Shown: positions 23,901 to 38,900 of the stretch, one piece after another | Layout: each line of letters opens with the position of its first letter | How positions within the stretch are numbered: position 1 is the first letter of the stretch | DNA from: Hyposmocoma kahamanoa | Taxonomy: Eukaryota; Arthropoda; Insecta; Lepidoptera; Cosmopterigidae | NCBI RefSeq assembly: GCF_003589595.1 | Contig: NW_020653993.1 | Location: 339,336-403,335 of the forward strand | Length of the DNA: 64,000 nucleotides | Reading direction: 5' to 3' | Notes under the pieces: generated by a model | What the model was told of the DNA's origin: nothing | Databases searched by the model: none | Seen by the model: the letters and a program-made list of their open reading frames with translations, nothing else | Position numbers and translations under genes: made by a program

Positions 23901-26900
23901 GTGCTTTCTTTCTGCCTCCCCCTCTGCCGTATACTGGATTCCTACATGGTGAGTATATTTTGCTAAATTGAGTAAAACGTAGTTTGGTCGTATTTCGTTT
24001 ATTCCTCAATACTGTAGGTGATATATAAAGGACCTTATTCCATAGTTTGGCATTAACGTTTTTACAAATTCCTGTAGAATGTGAAAAATGAGGCAATGGT
24101 AAAAGACGTTAAGTCCGATCGTCGTTTGTTTTTTTATTTAACATAATTTATTTGACCTTAAGGCTCAATTTACACTGCGGGGGAACGAAATGGAATGGAA
24201 GCGTCAATTTCGCGTCGTTGCGCGAGAAGGCGCGCTCGGTCGCTTAAATGCTCGAGCATTCCCGCGAATGCTCGAACATTCCCGCGAATGCTCGAACATT
24301 CCAGAAACCCCGCTTTGAGGCTGTAGTATTTCATCGACGTTTGTCGTCACACTGCGCCTGCCTTCGCGCCAATTCTCGAGCGTGCTCGAGAATTCCGCGG
24401 AAGACCCGTGACGTAATTTTTGGCTCGTATTTAGTTTGTACGCTACACAATTGACCATAAAGTTAATTTCGCTATGTACAATATCGTTACAAAAATTCGC
24501 TTCCATTCCGTTCCTTTTTTTAGATTCATTTAAAATTAAAGAGCCTCATTCTCTTTACTCTGTTCTCTGTGGTAAAAATTACTATTTAGAATAGACATTT
24601 ATTGCAACGCCACAACACAGATACAAAAAAAAATGATAACACAAACAAGGAAAACAAAATTAAAGAAATAATTATTAATAAACAAAGTAAAAAATACAAT
24701 AAAAAATCAGCATTTAATAAGTCCAATCTGACAAAAAACAAATTATAACGGCTACAAATTTTGTACTGTCATCTGTGCGGTTGTGACGTACGCAATAGGA
24801 CTTCATTCGCATTAGCCACAGCCATAATTGACTTTGGCGCTGGTTTTCAATGAGCCCTGCGACAAGATGAGTGAAGAACGTGTATGTCGCGAAAGAACTT
24901 AAAGTAAACTACTTTACACTTAAGTTAGTTACCATTTGTGCTGGATACAAGCAACTAGAAGAGAATATTCTATTTTCAAACAATTAATATGGAATCGAAA
25001 CTGTCGCCGGTTGCAACAGTCGGACACTATCGCCGGTTGCGGCAACCGCAGTTGTACGAAAATAGGATATTTGCTTCTAATTGCCGGTTGATGGTCCAAC
25101 ACAAGACACACGTTTGCGCGGCGCCTAAGGTTCTTTACATCTTACCTACAAATTGACACTCAATGACATTCAGTACTCCAGATCTAGATACCTAGCCTCG
25201 TAGTTTACTAGTTTCTCAATAAATGATATAGTTTTAAGATTATCTAGTCTTAAAGTAGGAAAATTACTGTACTATGAGTACAAAGTAACCCCGGAGACAC
25301 TACTCAGAACACCCAAATTATAAAAGACCGTTTAGCACATTAGTCTTTCCGGGTCTCGAAACCGGAATCTCCTTGTTTTAGCGCCCAGTGTCTTAGGGAC
25401 TCACCACATCTATTCACACGGAAACGCTTTGAGTTGGTCAGAAAAGCCTTTATAGGATCTCCGACGCGAAACGCACAACGTCATGTTCGCTCCTGCTACA
25501 CGGATATAAAGATTTTTGTGTTCCCCTTAAGCGTGAAACATACAGAGAACGCCACACCCGTTCTCTGTATGTCGGGCGAGTGTCGGGTTGGCAGCGCATC
25601 GGGTGTAATTCCGTGTATTTATATGGATGACAACGGTGCGCGTGGTTTGTCGCCCGACCTGACACTCGTCCGACCCGCACCCGCTGTCAGTGTGTTTCAC
25701 GCTTTAATCGCCGGTTCACCGAGAATTATTAAACGTGTTATCTCTAAAGATGTTTATTGATTTTGCAGGTCTGGGTGGGGCGTGGCCGTCGTTACACGCG
25801 TACAAACAACTCAACCCAGCGCCGAAAGACGACGATGAGGAGAACAACATATTCGAGGTAATTATCAGTTTGATACTAATTTCCACACCAAACATAGATG
25901 GCGGCAGTATATTCGATTTTTTTCTCGTACACATTAGGAACGAGGTAGCAAAGAGCTTCGTGCAAATGAGTGGTCTATTAACGACATAAGGACGGAGTAA
26001 TAATAATAATAATATACCAGACAACCATACCAACTGCCTGGTCTCAAACTAGAGTTCACTCTGGGGCAGTTCCCAGAGCACCCAAACCAGAACTAATTTA
26101 AAATGTTCGTTTCCAAATTGGTACTTTTGGGAATCGAACCCGGGACTCACAGTATTCACAGAGCAAACCGTTGAGTCAAGCTCTAGTCGACCGAAAGAGC
26201 AAACTGTGAAAGTGGAATTAAATTAATAATAATAATAACGCACACACTCAACATAGCCCCGCACTAGGGAAACCCTGTGTCGCGGGTGCCATGGACACAC
26301 ATAGACAACCACACATTAAACCCAAACTCACGAGAGAAATAAATGTAGGTCATACAAATATTTCTCCCGGCCCGGGAATCGAACCTGGGACCTCTGCGTG
26401 GCAGTCCGGCATGGTAACCGTTCGACCACGGAGGCAGTCAAAAGTCAAATCGGAGTAAATTGAATGTATAATAAGCAGTAATCGAAATTGAGGGAACTAA
26501 AGCAAAGAAAAATGTGGACATTCCTTTGTACAAGTCCCGGGACTTCTCGGAACTGATTATATTTGAGTATGCGTATGCGCTACGTACCTAGTTTTATTGA
26601 AAGTTGAGTACATTGGCAACAAATGATTGTTTCCTATTTATTACAAGTTTTTACAAAGATGCCACCTTTAAAGGTGGAATCTTTTCTTCAAATTTAAATG
26701 TGATCACTACCGAGGTTCACAAATTTTAAAGGTTATCGCGTAACATACATTCGTAACATGCAAAAATGTACAGTCCAATTGAGAACCTCCTCCTTTTGTT
26801 TGAAGTCGGTAAAAAAATAACCATGCAAATGAAAGATATATAATCCAGTAACCCGTATACGTGTTGCAGTGTCTGAACCTGCCGACGGAATCCCGTTCGA

Positions 26901-29900
26901 GCTCAGAAAACTCGACAGCGTCGCGGCCGCGCGCGCGCGACCCGCAGATCCTCTCGGCCGTCACGCTGCCTCTACACCCACCGCCAGGTAACTTAAGCCT
27001 TTTTTTTATTAATAATAAATCCTCAATGATAACTGAAACGCATAATATCGAAGTCCTCGTCAAATCCAATGACATGAACCTAAATTATTTAGCAGCAGTA
27101 GAGCTCCTTGTGAAAGAGTTCGTCCAGGTAAGTACTGCCACCTTACCTATTTCTGCCGCCAAGCAATATGAGCATTACTGCGTTCCGGTTTGGGAAGGTA
27201 AAGGTAAATTACAGGGGTACATGAGACTTGTCAACTTATGTCTCAAGGTGACGGGCGCAGTGGCAGTGCCTCTCAGATCTTTGTGATTTAAAGCGCCGAG
27301 TGGCACTGCAACTGTTATGGACAGGCGTGTCGCTTACCACCAGGACCACGACTTGTTCGTGCCGTCACTTCGTATAAACCCAGGATAGCTACTTTACACT
27401 GTTTAGGAGTTCCTCTCATCTATCTGCCATTTCCATCATCATCATAATCAGCTCTAGGGCCTTATAACGCTTTTTTTTTTATTGCAATTATATCTACGTG
27501 CCTAGTTTTATTGAAGTCGGTTAATGGAAAATGGGTTAAATTCAACAAATTGTATTATCGAGTTCTTAGGTTTTCGCGATTGTTACGCATAGGAAATGAA
27601 ACTATTTTTCCGGATTTAAATCGCGTATATTTGTTTTTTCAAACAAACCGACGTTTCGGGCCCTTTACAGGGCCCATGTTACAGTCAACCGTGACCATGG
27701 GACCTGTAAAGGGCCCGAACAAATATACGCGATTTAAATCCGGAAAAATAGTTTCATTTCCTAAATTGTATTATCCCCTAATTTGCCAGCCTTAAAGGTG
27801 GAATATGTTCTTCGATGGGACCACTACAGAGGTACCCCTATTTCAACAAAAAAAGAACCATCGAAATCAGTTTAAAAATTTCGGAATAATCGCGTAAGTT
27901 TTTAAAGTAATTTACTACTATTCAAGCCCGTTTCGATACGAAAGTTTATTAGTAAACAAACTCATGACTGCTATGTGTTGGTATTTTGATTACCTACGAA
28001 TTGCCATGACCTTCTCATACATTCTTATGATATAAATACATATGTAACACTATTTATTGTTAAGATTTACAAAATAGAAATTAACCATATTTGTATTAAT
28101 TTCCTATTATAATAATTTTGTTACATTATTTTAAGAAATGACATTAAAACAAATTAAACAGTAATTTGTTGGAATAAGGTTTAAATTTACGTGAACGCTA
28201 TTCGACTAGAAGCCGAATAATTCCGGCTTCTTGGCCGCCATTTCTTTAGATGTTGCGCGTAATTTTCATGAATGAAATAGAACTCGCCGATCCACCGGCT
28301 TACCTCGCGCTGATTGGTTGAGATGCATCGCGACAAGTTAATAGTGAATATTTTGATTATATTTTTTAAGTGGTGGGGTATGCGTGTTGTTTGGTAATCT
28401 TATGATAATACGCGGAAAATTTTAGGCAAGCCGGTGGGAAACGTGTTATGCGGACGCATCGCCACTGCTATGTACTTCGTTTAACAGAAGGCGGTATAGT
28501 ACACCCCAAAAATTGTAATTTCAATTAATAAATTGGTTAATAATGCATTCGTCAATTTCCGTGAAACCCGAATGGCTCGAGGGTTTGTGTACTACGTCCG
28601 ATTGGTGTCAGTTCCGAATCCGAGAAATGACGATCCGAAATGCCACAGGGAACAATTTATCTCTATGTGTACTAACGATATTCGTATTTTCTTGGATTCT
28701 AGTCGGACTTAGTGCACTAGCGACATCCGAAGTGGGTCCGAATTTTCTAGATTTGCTTAGTCTCGGATTCGGGGGCTACTCTCGATCGCCCTCTGACGTC
28801 TGTCCGAAACAATTACTGTCAAATAAGTAATATTCGACAAAATTAAAAGACAAGTCTCCAGTATGAAGCTTCATTCGCATCACGCGTCTTTTCATTTGAC
28901 AATTTGGTAACGAATACCAATCGGATGCAGTAGACTTCAGAAAGTAGTATTTTACAAATTTTTAAATTAATAATTAGTACATTGTGTGGACGGCAAATAA
29001 GAAATTACTAACGAAAGTCCATTAGTAGTCCGAAGCCGAAGGCTGAGGGGCTTCAATAACTCGAGTTTTGTGTTTTTTTACCGTCTGTTTAATGCAATGT
29101 TTTTCATTACATTTGCGAGGAAATAAATACAAACGAAATAAATACAATGTTTCTTTCTTGTACGAATAAATATGGTTCACAACACAAAAATTAGTTATGC
29201 ATTTTGCAAATGGCCGGCTTTTTGTTTATTTTTTATTAACAGATGGCCAGCTACCTATTCTTCCATAGATAATGCAACTCGAACTAAATGTTTGAAAAAA
29301 GCAAAGACCCATACAGCAACATTTTAAGCGAATGTTTTAATTTTGAACTTAAATCTGAATCGAACCTGACCTATGTAAGGAAGCATGTCGTGCTACAAAT
29401 TAAAAAAATACTCCTTACCGACCATGGTTGTAGAGGGAAGAAAAAAGGCCAGAAGGTTTTATTTTGGGCATTATACACAAGTTAGCCACCATGCAATCAT
29501 ACTGTTTACGAGCAAGTGTGATGAAAAATATGTTTATGTATATTCCAGAGTCGCTGCAATATGAGGAGCCAAAATTGGACGAGGATTCATCCGATCGATT
29601 CGCTCGACCCACCTACGTACAGCTCAACCCGGTGAGTAGTTACCACGGCACATAAAGGACATGGATACATTTGGTCGTTCACTATGTCTACGACCGACCT
29701 GCGGTGGATGACCTTACAACCGGTTCTAGTTGTACGATTCAGAAATCTTACAGTGTCATATTATGAGCTTCGGAAAAAAAATCCGATTTTAATTTCGTCT
29801 ACTCTCATTGAATGGATTTTCCGTGTTGTGTTCAAATCCGTACATTTGAAACGTATTTTTAATGAGGATTTAGCGGTTGCTGCAGATGCAGTTGAATAAA

Positions 29901-32900
29901 TTCGACTTATCCGAAGAAAAGAGTCCGATATGACAATACAGTAATAACAGGATACATACATAAGCTCGTTATTCAAACTAAGGTTTATCTATGGGTGTTT
30001 TCAGAATTTTTATATCTTTTTTCGTTTCGGAAATATAATATCGAACTACATTCGATCTGATATCCACAGCGAAGAACAACGAAGGCAATGCACAATGTCC
30101 TGAGAACATCGAGTATGTACCCAGAAATAGAGACGAAATGTAATTTTATTTGTTTGAAAATTATTCTGCCAAATCATTACGATGACAAACTGCGCTCCGA
30201 TTGGCCAGCCCGAATTCGAAATAATTGACTGGCGTCGTCAAGTGTTTCACTTCAAATCGACCAGTTTTACTTGAGCTTTGTTATAATGGACAAAATGGGA
30301 AAATTACATATTTAATATTTAATTACCGATGAAATTGATTCCGTTTGTTTTGTAATTAGATGTTTTGCTGTTTTTCCCACACCACCGAATGGAACAGCTC
30401 CCCCATAGTTAGAGATATTATCTTTATTAAAATAAACACAGAATATTTTTAGAATATACGGAGACGTACATTCTGGTCAGTTGTTGGCGATGTACTATTT
30501 CAGCTTTCTAATTTGTGATTTCAGTGCAAACGAGGGTTGATATTTAAAAGTGATTTAAGGCCCATTTGCCTGATGAGTTGCCATGGGTGGATGGCCCTTA
30601 TTTCGTCTCTATTTCTGGTCATTCCTCGATGCCTGAGAACAAGCAGTCTTGCACATAAGTCTTTGTTCTACGGTTGAGTAAAAATATTCCTAGCAACGTA
30701 CAAAAAACTACCGCTTGGCATTAAAAAAGAAGAACAAGGCAAATTATGCCGTATCGGTTTTTGTTCCGACGCTCAATTGTAAGTGGCCACTGGTTCATAT
30801 GAACATTGTTATCATACAGAAAAAACACTCAGAAAAAATTCCTTCGATCCGGTCGGATTCGAACCGACGTCTTCTTGCATACCGTGCCAGACGCTATACC
30901 AACTAAGCCACGGAACGAACCAACGGACCTCACGAATTTTTCTATGTGCTTGCGTCGTGTCTTTGTACTTGGTCTTTCAACGACTTTTTAGTCGTAGCGC
31001 CATCTATGAGAAATCTATGACAGATTTATCACCCAGTTAGTACCTTTACCACTACCAGTCCTGGCGAGAGATGTCGCTATTCACTGTATTAATTACATTT
31101 TTATTGAATTAATATTCAATTATTTTTTTTGTGAAATTTCTCCACTAGTTTGTTATAATTATTAATACAAAGATCGAACACTCAGAAAAAAAATTTAATT
31201 AATTTTTATCATAATCATCCTTTTTTAGCGTGCCACCAAATATACTCATATTTTGGTTTATTTTACTAGTCTTGAAGAAAGCTGTATGTATAATGTGTTT
31301 ATAATAAATATTATATTGCAGATACACGACTACCAGTACCCGGGCATGGGGGCTGGCGTAGGTTCGGAGAAGACCTCGCCCAACACCAAGCCGCCGCTGC
31401 TCAAACGCGACTCTGGTACAGTACTGTTTATCGTCTCTATGTACATATCGTCAATTTATCGTGCATGATATTTTATTTTTTTTAAAGAAAATATTTAGTA
31501 AATATCAGTGTTCCAAGTGATAATTTATCATTAATATACTTATCAAGATAATGACATTTTGATATTTATAAAATTAATTGTAAAAACAAATTGCTACCGC
31601 TAGCTACGTGTACGACATTGCTAGCGGTAGCACATGTTGTAAATAGAGTTTTGTTCTTCAATTTGAATTTGATATTATTACAAAAGTTTATCGCTTTCTG
31701 AACTCGACGATTCCATAAAATCGTATTGAAATATATCTATACAAAAAATCGTTAAACCGTTAAAACTTGAATCGATTGTTGAATGGAGTTGTAATCCATG
31801 TCTGCCCACGATTATACTGCCGTCCAGCAAGCAAAACGCGGCTAAGAGACAAATGGTCAAATATCCGTTTTAAATAGTAAACAATAGAGCACAAAATTCT
31901 CTTTTAAACACGGTTGAAATTAGTTAACGTTTGTCGCCACTTTGTTATTTATTGGATTCAGACTAGACTGTAATACCTATGTACCTGGTTCAAATATTCT
32001 CAATGTAAATGTTGAGGGACGACAAAAGATACTTAATTTATAGGTATACATATAAGCGGGTAGAAAGACACTTAACCATGATTAAAACGTTAATGGTTCA
32101 CTACATTGCGCTATGACGAGGAACCGTAGAGGTGTACCTCGTATGTCGCGTACAAGCCCCCAGCACATCTCGCCTATGTACTGGGGCGGGACACCTGAGA
32201 GGTGCCCCGAGTGGACCTCCAGCCTCCCCTTTAGTCCAACCTCTGCCCAACAGGTTTCAAGCTTCGATAGCTATTAATCGCGGTGCAAGTGTACATGCCA
32301 GCTAATACCGACCCGATTGATGCCAACGATAGGCACCCACAGTCATAAGCGTCAATGAGGCTAGTCTACTGCGGGTCGAGTCAGCACGTGGCGAATTGAT
32401 AATCATAGAACATGTTTCGTAACAATATTAAATTCGACAATTAACTTAGTTGTGTGTCTTTCCACCGTGTCTATGCATGTCGTAAAGTTCAACAATACAT
32501 AGAGGAACTTACCAGTTGTTTGTCTCTTAGGGTACATTCACTTACACAGCCCTATCTTCAGTTTTAACCAAACTGAAGTCCACTCGGTATCCCGCCATTG
32601 CCGTTGACGTTACTGCCGTCTCGATAGTGTCAAAATAAAAAGTTAGCAAAGGCAAAGCAGTGTTACCACAATACAAAAAATTGGGTGAAGTTCGTTTACT
32701 CACCAAATGATTGATTATCGCGTGATTCGCGACAACGTTTTCGACTTATCGACATGTTAGGGTAAATCCCTAACATGCATAGCCGAAATATCAATAAACA
32801 ATTTCAGTATTCTAAAACTGGGTTATGGCTTTTTATGATATCTCACAAAATTATTTTGTCACTTAGCAGTTATAGTTATCGGACGGCAGTATTACCCGCT

Positions 32901-35900
32901 GCCTGCGTTTGCTCTCGCCACTTAAGCTACAGAATCCTTATTGAGTTCTAACGAAAGAAATCCAGGGTTCTTAGTCTCACTTGATATCTTAACACGAGAC
33001 TCGTGTTTATGTATAAGGGCCAAAGCGCAAAAATCACAATTTTACAGGAGAGGCTTCCAAACTTTCAAGCTGGTGTATTTTCTAGATTTCCCTGTTTTTC
33101 GATGTTTCCTTGAATATGTTTGATTTTGTTTTAACACTACCTTATAGATTATAATGAAACGAAGCATTTCCCACAAAAAAGTGAAAACGATCAAATTGTT
33201 AGTTTGGCCCTTATACTTAGGACATATCGAGAGTGTTTGTTATGCATCTCGAGATCTCTGTAACTTCGGAGCTATTTATTAAAATTTCCTGTTTTTTTTT
33301 CATAAGACTGGAAAAATATATATAAATAATCACGGAGAGTGCAAGGGAATTGCACAATTCAATACCGCCTTCCTCTTTTCATCTTCGGGGAACTAGACGC
33401 AGGTTAGGGTTCTGGATATTCCGAGGATTCACACGAAGAGTTTTTCATGGCGAACGGCTTTGGAGTGGAATTACCTGTCTGCAGACTTGTTCCCCGAACA
33501 CTATAACTTGGACCTTTACATGGCTAGAGTAAATAGGTCTTATTTAGGTGTACATCCTCATCGTCACTTTCCATCAGGTGAGATGGAGGGCAAATGTGCA
33601 TTTATTTTTTAAATAACAAAAAAGTAACAAGTTGTCTCTGGCACGCACGAATGGCCGTACATAATGGCCCATTTACACAGGGCCAATTGACGAGCCATTT
33701 CACAAAGCCAAGCCATTAAGCCAGTCTAGTGAAAGCCAGTACAGCCAGTATTACAATAAATTTAAGATTCTTTACTAAACGACGACAAACTAGTGGGGTG
33801 GCTCAGAATGCACGTTCAAACAAGGTCATAAACATGAGCCAATTCATTGCACGTGTGATGGGGGAAAGTATTGGCTTGAAATCTTTTCAAAATCACTAGT
33901 CGAGACACTAGAGCAGCAGTAGAGCTCCTTATGAAAAAATAGTTCAGTACACTACTAAAAAACCGACCTCAAAACTCTTTTTCCAAGAAAAAAACAATCA
34001 TCAGAATCGTTTCACAAATGTGGAAGTTATCGCGTAACATACATACAAAAAAAAACACACACACAGTCGAATTGAGAACCTCCTCCTTTTTTTGAAGTCA
34101 TTTAAAAAGTTCGTCCAGAATAGTACTGCCACCTTATCCATTTCTGGCGGCAGAAATGAAATAATTATTACTGCATTCCGGCTTTGAAGGGTAAGGGTGC
34201 TGGTGAAATTACAGGCACATGAGACTTTCCACTTTTTTGACAACAATTTGAGAGGCATTGCAACTGTCATGGACAGGATTGACGCTTACCACCAGGCGCA
34301 CGACTTGTTCGTCTCGTCGCCGAGTATCATATTTTATAAAAAAAAAACCACTGTGGATTGTCTCTATTTACACGACTACGCCAATAATGGGCTTGGCTTA
34401 ATGGAATAGCTCGTCGATTGACCCCGTGTAAACGGTCCTTAATGCTGTGTTGGTGCCAACGCGTACATGATAGAAGAAGCATGAGAGTAAGAGTCACAGA
34501 CATATATCTAGATAGACGCCGCAAGTGTACGTACTTCGCGTGCCCATAGTAAGTGAAATTCACTTAGTTGGCGCTGCTACACTTCAGCCGTTATCGAAGA
34601 TAAACACCAGTCGAAAACGTGAAAAATGCATAACTGTGCCATTATAAACTGCGAAAGCACCACTACTGTGGGTGAACGGGTGAACAGGGACGTTTCCTTC
34701 CACGGGCAAGTGATTTTGTGATCAGAAGATGCATAATTTATTTTAAAAACAATTATTTTGTATTAATTAAATTTTTTATTGAATTGATATTCAATTATTT
34801 TTTTGTGAAATTACTCCACTAGTTTGTTATAATTATCAATACAAAGATCGAACACTCAGAAAAAAAAAATCCTTCGATCCGTAATAGATTTCTCATAGAT
34901 GGCGCTACGACTAAAAAGTCGTTGAAAGACCAAGTACAAAGACACGACGCAAGCACATAGAAANNNNNNNNNNTCCGACCGGATCGAAGGAATTTTTTCT
35001 GAGTGTTCGATCTTTGTATTAATAATTATAATAAATTATTTTGTAGGAAATGAAACTATGGGCCGTATTCCAGAACTCTACTTAATGCTCAAGTCAGGAT
35101 TTGAGCAAACTTGAGTATGATTTCAAAGCACTGAAAATACGACCCTAATGGCAAGGACTTGAGTATGATTTCTAGTGCTTTAAATCAAACTCAAATCCTG
35201 ACTTGTAGAGTTCTGGAATACGACCCTATTTTTCCGGATTTAAATCGCGTATATTTGTTTTTTCAATCAAAACGACGTTTCGGGCCCTTTACAGGTCCCA
35301 TGGTCACGGTTGACTGAGGTGGTACAGTCTTCAACCAGTTATGTCTAATATTGATGCAAACCACCCTATTTTTTCATTACAGTTACAATAGTTATTAATT
35401 AAATATCTTATTTTTAATTTTACAAAGAAAACATTCCAATTTACGCTACGTTAAGTTTTACAAATTATTTTATTGAATGAATTTTTATTAAGTTCAATTT
35501 ATTATTAATTAATAATAGAAATTAGAATAAACTAAAACATATAAATTAGTACTGCAGTCTGTTTGGGATTTTTCATTAGAGGAAATACTGGATCCCAATC
35601 TGAAAAATATCCGGAAAAATAGTTTCATTTCCTATGTGTAACAATCGCGAGAACCTAAGAACTCGATAACAATTATTTTGGTTTTGTATGAATTTCGAGA
35701 AAACAAATATGCGTCATGTTTTGTAATACATTGCGGCTTTTACTTGACGCGATATATTTGTGATCCTTTGTTAATACGCCATGAATATCGAACGAACGCA
35801 CTTTTGTATAATGCATTCAGTTTCGTGGTACGGCCGCTTGTACATTTCTTTGGCTAAATTTAACATTTATTTATGTATACGTTAGGCAACACTGCTCTTG

Positions 35901-38900
35901 ATTCTAATCGATTTTGGAAACAAATTATGACCTTGGCAATATTATAAAAGTATTGTATGACGCTTTTGTTACAATGTTTAGTAACGTTTCGTTTTTTTTT
36001 TCAATTTTGTAGTATCTATTATCAGTAGTATCTGTTATTTCGATAATTTTTGCATCCCTAAATAGTTCTTGTGACGTCATAGTGGGTACAAAAAATTTAG
36101 CAAGCTTGGTTTTCATACAAATTGCTGTACTTGCGGCGTCTATCTAGATACATCTCTGTGGAAAGAGTGAATGCAATTGAAATGAGATCTCTCAAAAAAA
36201 TATGTAATGTGCTGTTATGTGACAGAGTTGTGATCCGTGAACGATGTGGTTTGAAAAAGGATGTAGACAAAACTTGAAAATGGTTTGCTAAAGTCTGAAT
36301 GGATGTAGATTAACCAAAGAAATATGTAGAGCTAACGTGGAAGGCTTAGGAACGGCCACGAAGAACATTCTCATTATTGGCTCAAATTGACAGTGTTCTT
36401 AAAAAGGTTGGGGTGCGTAATGAGCAGAATTTATTCATTCATTTATTTACCAATACTACTTATGAGCTTAATAAAGGATCTAACCTAATGCGTTAAGCTA
36501 CATATTAAATATCTGCCTATAACCATATTAGTCTTACCTGTCTCCGTTCCGTAGTCTTAACTACTTCCTCCGAGGTCCTGGGTTCGATACCCGGGCCGGT
36601 AGAAATATACATTTCTCTCGTGAGTTTGGGTGTAATTGTGGTTGTGTATGTGTGTGTCCATTGCTGCATTTTTTTTACGATACTAATTAACTGAACGAAT
36701 AAGTCGTATGCCTGGTTGTAAGCGACACGCCTGTCGGTCATTTTGATGATATAGTCATTTTGATACCGACCCGTTCGCCACCCTGAGACATATGTTGACA
36801 AGTCCCGTGTGCCTGTAATTTCACCAGCACCCTTGCCCTTCAAAACCGGAACACAGTAATGCTGACATTACTGCTTGGCGGCAGAAATAGGTAAGGTGGC
36901 AGTTCTGCCCTGGACGAAAAGAATATGTCTACATTATTTGCCATTAAATGGAGAATGTGAATAAGAGGGTATGTATGAAAAATTTGAAGAATGTTCAAGC
37001 AAGAGAGGTTTGTCAGGATCGTGCCCTCCAGTTTGGACCAGTTTGGAGGGAGAGTCCCCACATAACCCCTCTCTGACCCCTGAGTCTCCCTGGGCTCAGG
37101 GGTATCTATAAAGATTCCCCGTGGCGATTGATAGTCTCTGCCTACCCCAACGTATTAGTATTTTTTTCGAAATAGCGCTTTCGTCCTTAGATTTGAACAG
37201 CGGAAATCTAAGGGCGAAAGCGCCGTTTCGAAAAAATTTTCAGATGAGAATGTTTTAAATTTTAACGACTGGTTTAAAATACTTACATCCAATCGAGTTC
37301 TTAAGTTTTCGCAATTGTTACACATAGGAAATACAACTATTTTTCAACAGTCAAGGGTAAAGTCAGTACAGTCAGTAAAGGGTTCGAAACGTCGGTTTCT
37401 TTGAAAAAATAAATATACACGATTTAAATCCGGAAAAATAGTTTTACTTGCATCCTGTTTGAAAATTCCATTTTGGTTTTAATTATGTGTACGTTTTAAA
37501 ATTGAATTTAAAACAGAGCGTAAATATTTCAAAACCGTCGTGAAAAACTAAAACAGGCTCCTCTGACTTTTTTTTTTAAATGGCGCTTTTGTTCTTTCTT
37601 CAAAACACCGACGATATAATAATTCAGGTGTCTAATCTCTGCCTACCCGATCCATGAGTGATGGTATGTACGTATATAAACGATATCCTGTTGCAGGCTC
37701 AATCAAGAAGTGCGGCTACAGCGGCCCGCCGCCGCTCCCGGACAAGAAACCTGCGGAAACCTTCCAAGCGCGGCTCAAATGCAGGTACTTATAGAGTTTC
37801 CTATAGAATTTGGTGTTTATGAGAATAGAGACGTGTCACTTCTAGCACAAATGCAGAATACAGTGCTGCTAGATACGACACGTATTGTTTGCTGGTTCTT
37901 GAACTTGAAGCCTTGACCCCGGCCGACTGTGGCCTTGCTGAAGAATACCGCTTCTCCCTAGTAAACATTATATAGTTATCTGTTATGTAAGGCTGCAGAG
38001 TTGTTGTTTGACGCAAGCGCTTGTATTGTAACCTGACCAAGTAAAGAATTCTAATATTAAAAAATACATTCCTGAGCGTAACCTGAAAGAAACACAGTTG
38101 AACAAACAGTTTTAATAAACAAAATTAGTTATCGTTGTCAATTTAATGTTAGCAATAATAAAAATAAAATGTACCAACGGATTTATATTACATAAATAAT
38201 GTACGACAAATCGCGTAGTTGAACGTGTCATGTTTTTTTTTCATCGAAAGCGAAAGTTATGTGCACCACAGTCCATCGTCAAGTACGAGTTTCAAACTCG
38301 GTTTTGCGCGTGGATTTCTAATGAGAAAAAAGCCTTCCCGACCTAGTGAGATGAAAAATTAGTTTTTTAGGCCATAGGAGAGGCTAGAATCTAAAATTGA
38401 TACACACAGCAACAATAATAATAACACTTAGTAAACAGACTGAAGTCCAACTGGGCAAAGAGATAGGCCTCTATTTTAGAGAGCCATTGAGTTGTGCGTA
38501 TCAAAACGTTAATTCCTTCATTTGTGTTACAGACACTGCCACGAGTGGTACCTGGAGAGCGCGAACCGCGCAGGCGCATGCGAGTTCGCGCCGGACTGCT
38601 TCAAGTCCTGCATCGACGCCGTCTCCTGCATCAAGTGCGCGCAGGTTCGTTATTGCATTTTTTAATACTCCGTGTTTGAATATGGAAGATTGCTTGGGTC
38701 ACGTCACTAGTTGGTGTTGACAACTTTTTTATTGTTTCCTAAATCATGGTGTTATAATTTTTCTTTTATAATACGTATAAAAATCCATGTCTTGTGACGT
38801 CAGAGTCCCCAGTAGCGCCCTGAAAACCGTACGCACTTGGGCGCCCTTAGTTTAGTATAGTTTATTTTAATGAGTTAAGGACCTACAGCAGTGTTGCCAG

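Noticed and set aside
24204..24506. 100-codon minus-strand frame and overlapping plus-strand frame
   Set aside because: Both arise from the palindromic tandem units of a non-coding TIR element.
26707..27286. Long open frames on both strands around Spred exon 6
   Set aside because: The plus frame is the real exon read through its donor; the minus frame is its shadow.
28543..28830. 95-codon frame with a membrane-like segment in Spred intron 6
   Set aside because: No splice support, family pattern or codon bias; treated as chance.
30835..30910. Possible functional tRNA gene on the minus strand
   Set aside because: Arms pair well, but the anticodon loop would have nine bases and the same head recurs with a shared tail at other sites, so it is a SINE head.
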